Source: Anaeramoeba flamelloides (lineage: Eukaryota > Metamonada > Anaeramoebidae). Taken from it: 64,000 bases of DNA. Made by a program: the position numbers and the translations under genes. The first letter of the stretch is position 1, and every line of letters begins with the position of its first letter. Below the pieces are notes generated by a model. That model searched no databases, was not told the origin of the DNA, and saw only the letters and a program-made list of their open reading frames with translations. This document shows, piece by piece, positions 54,396 to 64,000 of the stretch. Location: positions 2,976,001-3,040,000 of the forward strand of contig JANTQA010000023.1 of assembly GCA_027625915.1 (NCBI GenBank). The letters run 5' to 3'.

Positions 54396-54430
<35 letters not shown>

Positions 54431-54595
54431 GCTGAGTTTTGTAGATACTCCCAGTATTTGGATTGAATTAAAAATAAAATTGGACAAATAGTAACATAGA
54501 TCCAACAATTTGGATGTGTCCAAAATAAAAAAACATACAATAAAATTATAATAATCTAATAGATCAACAAAATATATTTAAAACGAAATTTAAGT
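52093..54595. other. AT-rich intergenic DNA downstream of the sirtuin
   Basis: It contains a TTTTTATTTTGATTT-type tandem near 52254-52302, many A/T runs and a TA microsatellite at 54398-54428. A plus-strand frame at 53448-53699 (EISKSAKDAHQNENSCF) is mildly coding-like but unsupported. Confidence 0.4.
54398..54428. repeat. (TA)n microsatellite
   Basis: An alternating TA run of about 31 bases. Confidence 0.85.
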
Positions 54596-54801
54596 TATAG
54601 TAAGTTCTGCTTTTAATACACAAACTTTGAAGGAAATTTATGACACAGTAAAATCACAAATTAAGGTACATTTTTTTAGATTTTTTAAAATAAATTGTAA
54701 AAAAAAAAAATTACAATTTGAATTTTGTTACAAAATTTGGGATTATTTTTGTACCTTGATTTTGGTTGGTAGTTTGTTTCTTAATAGTGGAACTGGCTGT
54801 A
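54596..54801. mobile_element. MITE family A, old copy
   Basis: TAGTAAGTTCTGCTTTTAAT on the left and AATAGTGGAACTGGCTGTA on the right. The arms have diverged, and several boxes read TTAAGGTACA or TTAATACACA. Confidence 0.72.
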
Positions 54802-55119
54802 TATAAATTTCTTGAAAAAAAAAAAAAAAAGAAAGAAACATGTCTTTTAATTTGAAGGGCTAATTAGTTGATTTTACAGGGGGGTTTCTAATAATAATAA
54901 AGTGTAAAAGGGTTTTCTTTACTGTGTTTAGCTTAATAAAATGGGGACGTAACTTCTTTATCCTTCATTTTTTTTTACAAATCAAGATTTCAAAATGGTA
55001 AGTTGTAATATAGGGATCTTTTTGTTATTTTTGATTTGGAAAAAGAAGTTAACTCATTTTTCCCCTTTTTTATTGAAATACTGGGAGTATTAGGAAAATT
55101 CTATCATTAAACCTTATTA

Positions 55120-55240
55120 AATATTCTCTTTTTAATTATTTCAAATCTCCAAAAGCCTGACATTTTAAAAATTTTAATAAAATCCCAAAACTCAAAAAAA
55201 GTGAGTCACAATTTTTAAAATTAGTCTTTCAAATTTTTAT
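55120..55240. repeat. Family F fragment
   Basis: It matches the inner unit of family F: GCCTGACATTTTAAAAATT through AAAAAAAGTGAGTCACAATT. Confidence 0.5.
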
Positions 55241-55589
55241 TTCCAAACTTCTAGCTAAAATAAGGTTTCCAAAAATATTTAATACGAAAAAATATCTGAA
55301 TTTTAAAAGACATTACATTTTCCAATGTTCTATATGTTACGGTGGTATTTTCAAAGATACCTTTTTTTTTTCCACTTTTTTAAAAAGAAAAAAACAAAAA
55401 ACATAAAAAACAAAAAACAGAAAAAAAAAAAGGGAAAAAAATTCTTGTATTTATTTTTTTGTTTTTTTTTTAATTGTTGTGTTGCTTGTGAAATATAAAA
55501 AAGAATGAATTAAATAATATTACCAATAACTTATTTTTTATATTCTGACAAGTTATTGTTTCTTACAAGTCCCTAAAAATTTGATTATT

Positions 55590-56510
55590 TTATTTGTCTT
55601 TTTTGGTTGTGGGACTAGTTTTTTGGCTCACATACACAATAAGGTTTTTTCCTAAAAATCTTGTCAGAGCTTTAACAATAACTGAAAAAAAGCCAGTCTC
55701 AATTGAAGTAAATTTCCCAAGAGCATTGAAAATTAATCTGGAGACAGAACTTGGTGATCTTTGAAAATATTTTTTAAGAGGGTCCTTGCCAATTTTAGCC
55801 ACTTCGCTAAATCGTGTGGTGACTGGGCCTGGCTGGATCACTAAAGTGTCTAATCCAAATTTCTTGGTACGGATTGCAAACGATCCAGCAAAAATACTAA
55901 GGTAAGCCTTCGAAGCACCATAGAGTTCCGATAGCATTTCAATAGGTACATATGATGCGACAGAGGAGGTAAAAATGATTGCGCCGCGTGTTGCCTGCTT
56001 TCCGCGTGACTTCCATTGCTTTAAAAACCACTCTGCGACTTTCACATGTGCAACAACATTGCAATTGATATGCTTTTGGACAGCCTCCCATCCTACTTCT
56101 TCAAATTCAAAAGTGGTGCCATAGCCTGCATTAGAAAACACAATATTTACATTGAGCTCGGCAACGTGCTCGTCCAGGGCCTTTTCTAAGTCAAGTGCAT
56201 CGCCACTGAGATCCACAGAAATTGTTCGTACCTCAACGTTAGGGTATTTTTCGTTAATTTTGGTTTTGGCATTCTCCAATCGATCCTTGTTGTTAGCTAA
56301 GAGTACAACATTGACATCTTGAGACGCAAGATCTTCTGCAAATTGGTAGCCGATCCCTGTGCTTCCGCCAGTAATTAAGGCCCACTTTGCTCCATATTTT
56401 TTTTTTAAATTGGGCATTCCCTTTTGGAAAAATAAATAGATTGTTGGTCCTAATTGGAGCAACAAAAATATAAAGGAGAGAACGATAATAATTTTAAAAA
56501 GTAAAAACAT
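55590..56510 (-). CDS. 3-ketoacyl-CoA reductase-like SDR, ER-type (306 aa)
   Basis: It most resembles the very-long-chain 3-oxoacyl-CoA reductase / 17-beta-hydroxysteroid dehydrogenase type 12 group, which reduces 3-ketoacyl-CoA with NADPH in fatty-acid elongation. Other hydroxysteroid-type SDRs are possible. Counting from the ATG at 56510: residues 1-28 are a membrane anchor; KKKYGAKWALITGGSTGIG (36-54) is the nucleotide loop, in the order typical of the group; NAG is 127-129; Ser182 or Ser183, Tyr197 and Lys201 (ELYGASKAY) form the catalytic set; PGPV follows at 227-230. The C-terminus is KKDK, which fits the KKXX retrieval signal for ER membrane proteins. The frame is open 34 codons further upstream with a second hydrophobic stretch but no ATG, so a longer N-terminus from an upstream exon cannot be excluded. 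The ATG chosen gives the usual family length (~310). No introns. Mid-gene GC is raised. Confidence 0.85.
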   Translation of the reverse strand: MFLLFKIIIVLSFIFLLLQLGPTIYLFFQKGMPNLKKKYGAKWALITGGSTGIGYQFAEDLASQDVNVVLLANNKDRLENAKTKINEKYPNVEVRTISVDLSGDALDLEKALDEHVAELNVNIVFSNAGYGTTFEFEEVGWEAVQKHINCNVVAHVKVAEWFLKQWKSRGKQATRGAIIFTSSVASYVPIEMLSELYGASKAYLSIFAGSFAIRTKKFGLDTLVIQPGPVTTRFSEVAKIGKDPLKKYFQRSPSSVSRLIFNALGKFTSIETGFFSVIVKALTRFLGKNLIVYVSQKTSPTTKKDK

Positions 56511-57929
56511 CAAAATTAAAGAGGAAAGAAAGAAAAAAATGATAAAAATAAAGGTTTTTTGTTTTTTTTTATTCTTCCTTTCAAATAACTTCCATTCGAT
56601 CAAAAAATTGACATTTCAAAATCTTTTTAAAAATACAAAACCATTTTTCAAATAAATTTACAGATTTAGAAAAAATTCGAAAATCGTTAATTACACCTTT
56701 TTAAAAAAAAAAATAGTAACAGTTTGTCGAGTAGTGCGAATGAAAAAAATCCCCCAACTTCAAACACTACTTTACTACTAAAATTGATCTCATGTTTTGT
56801 TTTTTTCAGACTTCACTATTTGAACCTAGGGATGCGATGTTCAGACTAGTTTCAGATTTAAAATGGCTTTCTAAGGTTAGATCTTGAATTAATCTTAATA
56901 TCTATCAAATATTAAATGCAATTGTTGTTATAAATTCATCATAATTATTAAAAATTACGAAATAAAATTGATTTTTTTGTCAAAGCTAAAAAAGAACAAA
57001 ATTTTCTTCTTTTTTAGGAATGATAATTTCCATTTTAATCTTTTGATTTCAGCATAATTTGGTTTTAAAGAAGGCTATTCCATGTTACTGAGTTGTTGCT
57101 GATCTATTTGTTTGATTTTTTTCTCTTTATGTTCAGTCTAAATTTGGATCCAGGGTTAAATTTTTGAAAAGGTTTAAAGGAAAAAACATAATCAACTTGG
57201 TAAAAAAGCAAAATGAGTAAAAAAGTTCAACAGGATTTTTAATTGCGAACATTAATAGAATATGAAATTGCATCTTATTCTCGATAACTAAAAGAGAAAA
57301 TAAATCAATAAAGACAAAATGAGGGATGTATAAAAAAATAACAGTTTTTTATAATACTATCTTTTGATAGGGGTTTTTCTATTGATTGATCTATTTTTAT
57401 AAAATTTGTTCGAATAATTGACTATTTTTGAAATTCTCAAAAGAGAGTCAACAACTTGGATATTAAAGCAAGTAGATCGAAATATTTTTTGTTGGTTTGA
57501 TTGAAAATAATAAAAGGTAGTATTATTTGGAGTTAATTTGTGTCTTCTTTTAATTTGATTTTACTTTTTTTTTTTTTCTATTAATGTTTTAATTAAAAAT
57601 TGTATTTGACTTTTTTCCTTTTTTTCCTAAAGATGTTGAAAAACATCTCTTGAAACGAATACAAACAAATCTTCAATATGGGTTAATTTTCAAGGTACGT
57701 TATTGAGTGAGTTTTTAAATGGATTGTTACTATCAAGTCAGTTTTCAGAATAAAAAAGTTTTTTCAAAAAAGTTTGAAAAAAAAAGTATTCATAAAATCT
57801 ACAAAACAAATTAAAAACTTCAAGAAACGAATTTAAAGTCAATATTTTAATATAACTTTTTTGATCCCACCGTTTTTTCAATTTGTGAAATTTCAAGTGG
57901 AAAAAATTTTTCTATTTTCCTTTACATTT
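56511..57929. other. AT-rich DNA upstream of the SDR gene
   Basis: No coding stretch. Near 57215-57270 a single arm related to family P ends (GGATTTTTAATTGCGAACAT) is seen without its partner. Confidence 0.4.
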
Positions 57930-58015
57930 GTTTGAATACTAAATGGGGAAAAAATTTTCACTTCCTTTTCCATATTTTTCTTGTGCAAATAGAGAGTTCA
58001 AAGAAGTAGATTTTA
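57930..58015. repeat. Family E end (left)
   Basis: TTTGAATACTAAATGGGGAA then AAATTTTCACTTCC and AAAGAAGTAGATTTTA. An inverted counterpart lies at 58528-58610, so these may be the two ends of one larger element. Confidence 0.5.
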
Positions 58016-58189
58016 ATTTAAAAACTAAACTAAAATTCAAAATAAATGGCCCACCTTATATTTCAATTTTGAATTGCTTTTGTATCGTTTTGAAGTTTTT
58101 CCTCTCACAATGAAAAGTTTGTAAATAAATCATTTTTTCTCTTTTTTATTTTTTCAAAAGTGTTTTGTTAAAATAGAAAATGAAAATGA

Positions 58190-58301
58190 AAAATTTGAAA
58201 GAAGTAACAGATGAATTAATTGAAAAATTGGTTTCAAATATGACAAAGAGATTAGATTTAGTTATTCAAAGGGAAGGAGAATCGATAAATGGGTTTTATT
58301 A
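58190..58301 (+). pseudogene. Tc1/mariner transposase C-terminal remnant
   Basis: It encodes LKEVTDELIEKLVSNMTK and RLDLVIQREGESINGFY, then a stop, matching the tail of the T1 transposase (ERIDLVIKRKAESINNFY). Nothing else of the gene is preserved. It sits between the inverted family E ends. Confidence 0.7.
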
Positions 58302-58527
58302 ATTGTTAAAAAAAATTTTTTTCATGTAATGCTTCATTCAAAATAAATGACCCAATTTTTTTTAAAATTTTTTTTTAACTTTTTTTATTTTATTTTTTGA
58401 AGAAAAACAAATACCCCTGGAGTAGTGAACCAAATACTAAAATAAAAATTTTGATATTATAATAGATAACTACAAGTATTAAAAATATTTTTCTTTAAAT
58501 TTTGATTTTTGATGGGCCAATGATTTT

Positions 58528-58610
58528 GAATGATAGTTTATATTTGGAAAAGGAAATAGAAAAGGAAGTGAAAAATTTTCCCATTTATAATTCAAATACT
58601 ATTGTGAACT
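58528..58610. repeat. Family E end (right)
   Basis: GGAAAAGGAAATAGAAAAGG then AAGTGAAAAATTTTCCC and ATTTATAATTCAAATACT, the complement of the left end type. Confidence 0.55.
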
Positions 58611-59988
58611 TTTATAAAAAGAGATTTCAAATAATTATCTTTTAAATTCCCATTTTAAAGGTAACAAAACTCTATTACTCAACAAAAGTTTGGTTTTCCA
58701 ATATCTTATATAATCCATCTTTTTTCAAGTTTCATTGTTTTTGAGGATATACGATCTTAATGAATTCTTCCATTAGACAATAAAAACTATCCTTTTATCT
58801 CTCTTGTTCAAGTCTCTGTACAACCTTTATCCATTTATTAAAATAAATTATAATGACTTAAAAATAGAGTTTTTTTTTTATTTTACTTTATATACCCCAC
58901 TAACCAAGTCGTTATAAATATAGCAAAATAGATACATATCTCATTAGAATTCCATTTAGGTTAGTTATTAGTCTCAAAACACTAATATTCCAAATAAATT
59001 GGAAACTCACTACAGAGCGACAAAGGGGGGTAGTATTAATTTATGAAGTGAGTTGGTATTTACAAGAAAAAAAAAAAAAAAAAAAAAAACTCGATTCTTT
59101 TATATAAAAATAATAATCTAGTTTAGTCAATCAATAAAAGATCCTTAGAACCCTGACCAAGAGAAAAAATAAGTATTTATAATTTATCCGAAGAAGTAAT
59201 TTTGAATGCACTTCCTTTCATTGGATAATTTACAGAGAGTTACTTACCTTTGGGCTAAAAATTTTAAAAAATAACAGATACAAAAGCAGTTTCTGAAACT
59301 TCAAAAAGAAAAAAAAAGTATTAAAGAAAAGGGGTATAAAAATAATAATAATTTACAAACAAACCAAAAAGTCCAAAACAATGGTTTTTAATTTGTTATT
59401 ATTTAATTATTTATTTGACCTCTTTTTATTCTTTACATTGATATATTATGGAAAGTTTAATAATTCTAATATAAACCAGATTTCAGAAAAAAAAAAATAA
59501 AAATCAGTCAAATTCTCTTCAATATAAATTTAAAATACCAGAAAAATTAAGTGATCAAAAAATATTTGTAGAAAATATTTGTTATAAATTTTTTTATTGA
59601 GTTTTGTTATTTTTTTTCTAGATTATATTTAAATTTTTTTTTTTAGACTTTTTTAAAATCATCAAAAGGAATCAAAAAACAAAAACCATCACAAAAAAAA
59701 ACTATTAAAATGAGATCTAGTATCTCAAAAAAATTATTCTATGAGACATGTATCCCTTATGACCACCCATTGAAAAAACCAAGTTTTAATAATATTGTTT
59801 GGGATATTTATTTTTATTCACACATTTGTAAATGATCTTCGAAAAAAATGAGCATTCTTGGGCACTTCTGGATCAAATAAATGTTGAAATATGTCATTTA
59901 TCTATCTATCTATCTATTTATTTAGAAAAAGGAGTAAATAAAGTAAATTTTATTAAATAATATAAATAGAAGAAGAAAATTAATATAT

Positions 59989-60031
<43 letters not shown>
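58611..60031. other. AT-rich intergenic DNA with microsatellites
   Basis: Poly-A near 59069-59089, a TCTA tetranucleotide tract near 59900-59923 and a long TA/TACATA tract at 59982-60030. No gene seen. Confidence 0.5.
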
Positions 60032-60033
<2 letters not shown>

Positions 60034-60600
60034 TAAACTCTTTTCCAGTCAAAGGGGCCCAGTTATATTGAAGAATTAGAATAAATTCTATGAGTTTAAT
60101 TCATTTTACTTTTCAAACTAAAATTTCAATTTTTATATCAAAATCATTTTTTCTCATTTTACAAAAGTTTTTTTTTTTGTATTTTAATTTTTACTTTTTT
60201 TTTGTTTTTTTTTCTTTTCTTTTATTTTTTTTTAAAAATTAAATTTGAAAAAAAAAATGTTTGAAACTCCAAATCAACATTCAGTAAAGTTAGGTTTTGT
60301 ATGTTCTTTCAAAATTTATACATATACAAGTACAAATTATTATTATCAACACTTTTAATTCCCTAAAGAAATTGAGAATTTTACATGAGACGTTGCAATG
60401 AAAAGGGACCAAAAATTTTTTTAACATTTTTTTATTTTTTCGAAATTTTTGACTTTTTCGGGCTTTTCTTTCATGATTACCAACTCTAACCCGAAGTTTA
60501 TTATTTCTCATATTTCTAAACAAATAAGTTTGGTTAATTCATGAAATAAAGTGACTTTTTCATTTTTTCCTTGGACTCTTTGATTGAAACGGAGTTTATA
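60032..60600. mobile_element. MITE family D, copy 2 (~569 bp)
   Basis: Left AACTCTTTTCCAGTCAAAGG with GGCCCAG, right the complement of TATAAACTCCGTTTCAATCA. The body is collinear with 8438-9170 but has only one copy of the block that is duplicated there. The left end abuts a TA microsatellite. Confidence 0.75.
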
Positions 60601-60634
60601 ATACTACCATTAACAAGGTTAAATTAAAAACTAT

Positions 60635-60800
60635 TTACCTTCATTAGGTTTTCCAGGATTTGTAATAATCTAGGAAAATCCTTGATTTTGTTTTATTCTT
60701 TCAAATTCAGGAAAACCACCTTTACCCCCCTTTTAATTTAAGAAATTAAAAGAAAAATTTGGAAATTTTCTTTTTATTTCTCAAATTAAAAAAAAGCTTC
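60635..60800. repeat. Family C repeat, partial copy 4
   Basis: It has the TTAGGTTTTCCAGGATTTG / TTCAGGAAAACC inverted pair and the AAGAAATTAAAAGAAAAATT block of family C, but not the 10-bp array. Confidence 0.45.
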
Positions 60801-61236
60801 ACACCCACAAAACGTCCCTAGAATACACAGTAGGAGAAAAAAAAAAAAAAAAAAACAGAGAAAGATTATCGATTAAATACAAAAATTCCACAAACCGTGA
60901 TTAATAAATCGGTATCCATGAATCCGTCCAGTGAAGCACAGTGTACCCGAATTTGTATATTTTTTAACTCGCAAAGTGGGGGAATTTATATATTTTCTTT
61001 ATTATTATTATTATTTCTTTATTATTTTAATTTTCTAACCATAAGATCTTCGATGAAAAATTTTTGACAATAGCAATAAATTTTATAATTTTGATTAGTC
61101 ATGTTGAAGAGTTTTTATGTATTTTTTCTAAGCTTAACTTTTTCATAAAGTTTCTTCTCTAGAATTTTTGAAATTTATTTTTTCCATTTGGTTCTGATGA
61201 ATGTATATCTTTCACAGTACCAAAAGCAACGAATTA
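60801..61236. other. AT-rich intergenic DNA
   Basis: No gene. A GC-richer spot (CCGTCCAGTGAAGCACAGTG, near 60925) was examined as a possible RNA gene and does not fold like a tRNA. Confidence 0.35.
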
Positions 61237-61427
61237 CAGTTATTTCCACTTTTAAGACATAAACTTTGAAAAAAATCCAGTCACAAAAAAACCCAAATTA
61301 CAGTCAAAATTCAAATAATATTAAAATTATTTGTATAAAAAAAATTCCAAAAAATATATCTTAATTTGAGATTTTTTTTTCTGTCTTAAACTTTGTTCAA
61401 AATTTGTACCTTAAAGTAACTGTATGT
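61237..61427. mobile_element. MITE family A, old copy
   Basis: TACAGTTATTTCCACTTTTA on the left and TGTACCTTAAAGTAACTGTA on the right, with diverged arms and lost boxes. Confidence 0.68.
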
Positions 61428-61754
61428 TTTCATAATACTTAGTACAATAATCATATTTTTTACACTTTTCTTTTTTTCTAAATATGTTATATTCAGATTT
61501 GTTTTTTTAATATATATAGAAATATATTTAGATCATTTGGAAAAGTTCTAAATATGAGGAAGGTACTAATTGATTTAAATTTTAAATATTTTTTTATGTT
61601 AAAATTCAATTTTTCATTCTTGATAATTTTGAAATATACTTGTATTTTTTAAATTTGATTGTGTTTCAAATTATTAAGATATTCCTTTTTTATCTTGTTT
61701 TTTAAACCATTAAAATTTTCTGTTTTCCAAATATTTATTTCTTTATTCTTTTAT

Positions 61755-62115
61755 AAACTCTTTTTCAAAAATTGTGACTCACCTGAAATAATAAATTGAA
61801 AAAAAAAATTTATCCTTTAGTATTCAAGAACAATTAATGACTAAATTTGATTAATAATTCACTTTTAAGTCATTTTAAATCGATAAAAGCCTGATATATT
61901 AAAAATTAAAAAAAAATAAAACCAAAAACTAAAAAAAAGTGAGTCACAATTTTTGAAATGAGCATTACCCATATTTTATTACTGAACTTTCACTGAAAAA
62001 AAGTTGAACAACAATATTTTTTATGAATAAAAAAATCCATCTTCAAAAATAATACATAGTCAAAATTTTCTTAATGATTATTTGTCTTTTCGAAGATCTC
62101 TTTTTTTTTTCACAA

Positions 62116-62170
<55 letters not shown>

Positions 62171-62330
62171 AAAAGAAAAACAAAAATTTGAAAAAGCAAA
62201 ACTAAAATTTGAAAAATTAGAAAAAATGATTCTGATCCAAAAATTTGAAAATAATTTTTGTTAAGTATACTGGAATAAACCCTCAAAACAACTCCCATTA
62301 ACATTCTAAAGTGAGTCAAAATTTATGAAA
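61755..62330. mobile_element. Family F element, copy 2 (reversed)
   Basis: Starts TTTTTCAAAAATTGTGACTC and ends CTAAAGTGAGTCAAAATTTA, the reverse of the copy at 27915-28530, with the inner AAAAAAGTGAGTCACAATTT near 61935. Its A/T-rich centre has grown into a poly-A run of almost 50 bases (62121-62168). Confidence 0.65.
62121..62168. repeat. Poly-A tract (~48)
   Basis: The longest homopolymer in the window. The two overlapping open frames reported by simple translation here are only poly-Lys or poly-Phe readings of it. Confidence 0.9.
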
Positions 62331-62412
62331 AATAGTTTACTTAAATTTAATAATTTTTATTAGGCTTTTATATTCAAATATGTCATTTATCTTTTGAGAT
62401 CAAGAAGCACTA

Positions 62413-62614
62413 AAGTAAGCTCCACTTTTCAGGCACAAACTTTCAACGAAATTTAAGGTACATAAAAAAATCTCAAAGTTAAGAACAAAATTTGTAATTT
62501 TATTTTTTACAATTTATTTTACTACGAATTTGAATTTTGTGCTTTAATCTGAGATTTTTTTTGTGCCTTAAATTTCGTTGGAATTTTGTGCAATAAAAGT
62601 GGATTTGACTGTAT
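62413..62614. mobile_element. MITE family A, diverged copy
   Basis: TAAGCTCCACTTTTCAGGCA on the left and AATAAAAGTGGATTTGACTG on the right, about 200 bp, with most boxes still readable. Confidence 0.75.
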
Positions 62615-63324
62615 TATATCTCAAAATTTTAATATTACAAAATTTTATTGATCAAATTCCTAATACCAATTTAGTAGTGTTTTTCTCAACCTAGCATTTC
62701 TGGTTCTAAGTCAAATATTTACTTCTTGCCAACAAAAAACCTTTGAAAAAACTGAGTTAGCATAAGATACTTTGTTTTTTTTTTGTTTTTTATTACAAAC
62801 TTACCATTAATTATCCACTATGAAAATAATTATAATAACTAAAAATTTTGAAATTTTATTATTGTTTTGAATACCCCCGATATAAAAAGACCCTTTCCAT
62901 CATTTTTTGCACAATACAACCCCCCCCCATAAAATACCCTTTTTATATATTCTATATAGATACAAGAATAATACCATCAGAAAACAAAAGTGTAAGGTTA
63001 AAAAAATCAAATTTCTGTAAAAAAAAATATCATTTTTTTTTAAATTTTTGAAATATCAACACGAAAATAGTAAAAAACTTAAACACCTACATGAATGGTA
63101 GAGCCGTTATTGTGAAATATATATTTTTTTAAATAAAAAAAATTTTTTTGTAATTTTTGATAGTAAGTTTGTTTAAAAACATAACCAACATACCACATAA
63201 AATCCAATATCGAAAAATAAAAAATGAAAAGAGAAAGTTTCTTCGAAAAAAGAGAAAAAAATGAGATTTTATTTCCAAATTGAATGGCTATTATTATTTT
63301 TTTAAACAATTAAACTATTTTACA
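62615..63324. other. AT-rich intergenic DNA
   Basis: A 9-base C run (62930-62938) is the only notable point. Two small open frames (62848-63051 plus, 63079-63309 minus) show no sign of being genes. Confidence 0.4.
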
Positions 63325-63840
63325 TAAATTTTGACCACGTTGATAATGTTAATGGGTGTTTTTAGAGGGTTTATCCAATATTCAAATCATAAAAAAAATT
63401 TCAATTTTTTGATCAGAATCATTTTTTCTAATTTGTACAAATTTTTATTTTAGTTTTTCTATTTTTTCTTTTTCTTTTTCTTTGTTTTCAAATTCTTATT
63501 TTTTTTTCAAGTTTTTCAAATTTTTTTTTTTCTTTTGTTTTTCTTTTTCTTTTTTTTTTTTCAAAAGATCAGGTGGAAAAAAAAAGATCATCAAAAAGAA
63601 AAATAATGATTAAGAAAATTGAGGCTATGTGATGACTTTTGAAAAGAATTTTATTATTAGTAAAAAATCTTCTTATTAAACCTTGTTTCAGTTAAATTTC
63701 AGTAATAAAAAATATGTAATACTCTTTTCTAAAATTTTGAACTCACTTTTTTTGAGTTTTTGGTTATATTATTTTTAATTTATAAAATATTAGGTTTTTA
63801 TATATTCATAATATTTTAAAAGCGAATTACAAATCAGATT
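63325..63840. mobile_element. Family F element, copy 3 (partial)
   Basis: Starts AAATTTTGACCACGTTGATA and follows the block order of 27915-28530 (GGGTTTATCCAATATTC, GATCAGAATCATTTTTTCTA, CTTTTTCTTTTTC tract, AGATCAGGTGG). The right end is not preserved. Confidence 0.58.
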
Positions 63841-63873
63841 TAATTATTAGTTGTTTTTAAATACCAAAGTATA

Positions 63874-64000
63874 TACAGTCAGTTTCACTTTTAAGGCACA
63901 AACTTTCAACGAAATTTAAGGCAAAAAAAAAAATCTCAAATTAAGGCACAAAATTTGGAATTTTTTTTTTTACAATTTATTTTTACTAGAATTTGAATTT
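63874..64000. mobile_element. MITE family A, copy cut by the window edge
   Basis: TACAGTCAGTTTCACTTTTA and the three TTAAGG boxes of the left arm are intact, and the loop has begun. It resembles the young copies at 5104 and 5564. Confidence 0.85.

Noticed and set aside
60900-60980. GC-richer spot considered as a tRNA or small RNA
   Set aside because: No TTCGA-type T-loop, no acceptor stem pairing and no box motifs.
62082-62319. Overlapping Lys-rich and Phe-rich open frames
   Set aside because: They are only readings of the ~48-base poly-A tract in a family F element.

Overview
This 64 kb window is very AT-rich (roughly four fifths A+T by eye), gene-poor eukaryotic DNA. The protein-coding islands are separated by poly-A/T tracts, TA microsatellites and a dense layer of short inverted-repeat transposons. 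The genes use short GT-AG introns and encode Lys/Asn-rich proteins. They include a LisH + RasGEF-N + RasGEF exchange factor, a type typical of amoeboid protists, a divergent Tom40, a SIRT6/7-type sirtuin and long coiled-coil proteins. I infer a free-living amoeboid protist. An Anaeramoeba-like metamonad is my best guess, but the species is not proven from this sequence.

Layout. 1-2.1 kb: a 458-bp MITE, then the last exon of a Tom40-like import pore (+). 4-7 kb: two decayed Tc1/mariner transposons with MITEs in and beside them. 7-18 kb: one RasGEF gene on the minus strand, about 11 kb long. Its exons join in phase, but two introns are swollen (2.25 and 5.86 kb) by MITEs, a foldback element and a degenerate antisense LINE. 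18-25 kb: MITE-rich DNA with an acidic ORF interrupted by a MITE. 25.9-27.6 kb: an intact, intronless, membrane-anchored ATP-grasp ligase with clearly higher GC. 27.6-36 kb: LINE and transposon debris plus dispersed repeats. 36.6-37.7 kb: a small multi-exon PAS-like gene (+). 41.7-42.2 kb: last exon of a coiled-coil protein (+). 45.1-46.9 kb: a 601-residue coiled-coil protein (-) with an expanded hexanucleotide tract. 47-51 kb: minisatellite, a duplicated mini-ORF and a coding-like repeat. 51.0-52.1 kb: two-exon sirtuin (+). 55.6-56.5 kb: an ER-type 3-ketoacyl-CoA-reductase-like SDR (-). 56.5-64 kb: repeats only.

The genes do not form an operon or an obvious pathway. The notable structure lies in the repeats. 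I count about twelve full or partial copies of one ~200-bp palindromic MITE family whose arms each carry three phased copies of one decamer. A second family pairs with a transposase-bearing relative. A pair of exactly 458-bp elements has 3-bp target duplications, and another family carries 10-bp-phased GTAGAGTGCC-like arrays. No rRNA, tRNA or CRISPR array was recognised. I did not find a convincing new multi-gene system.
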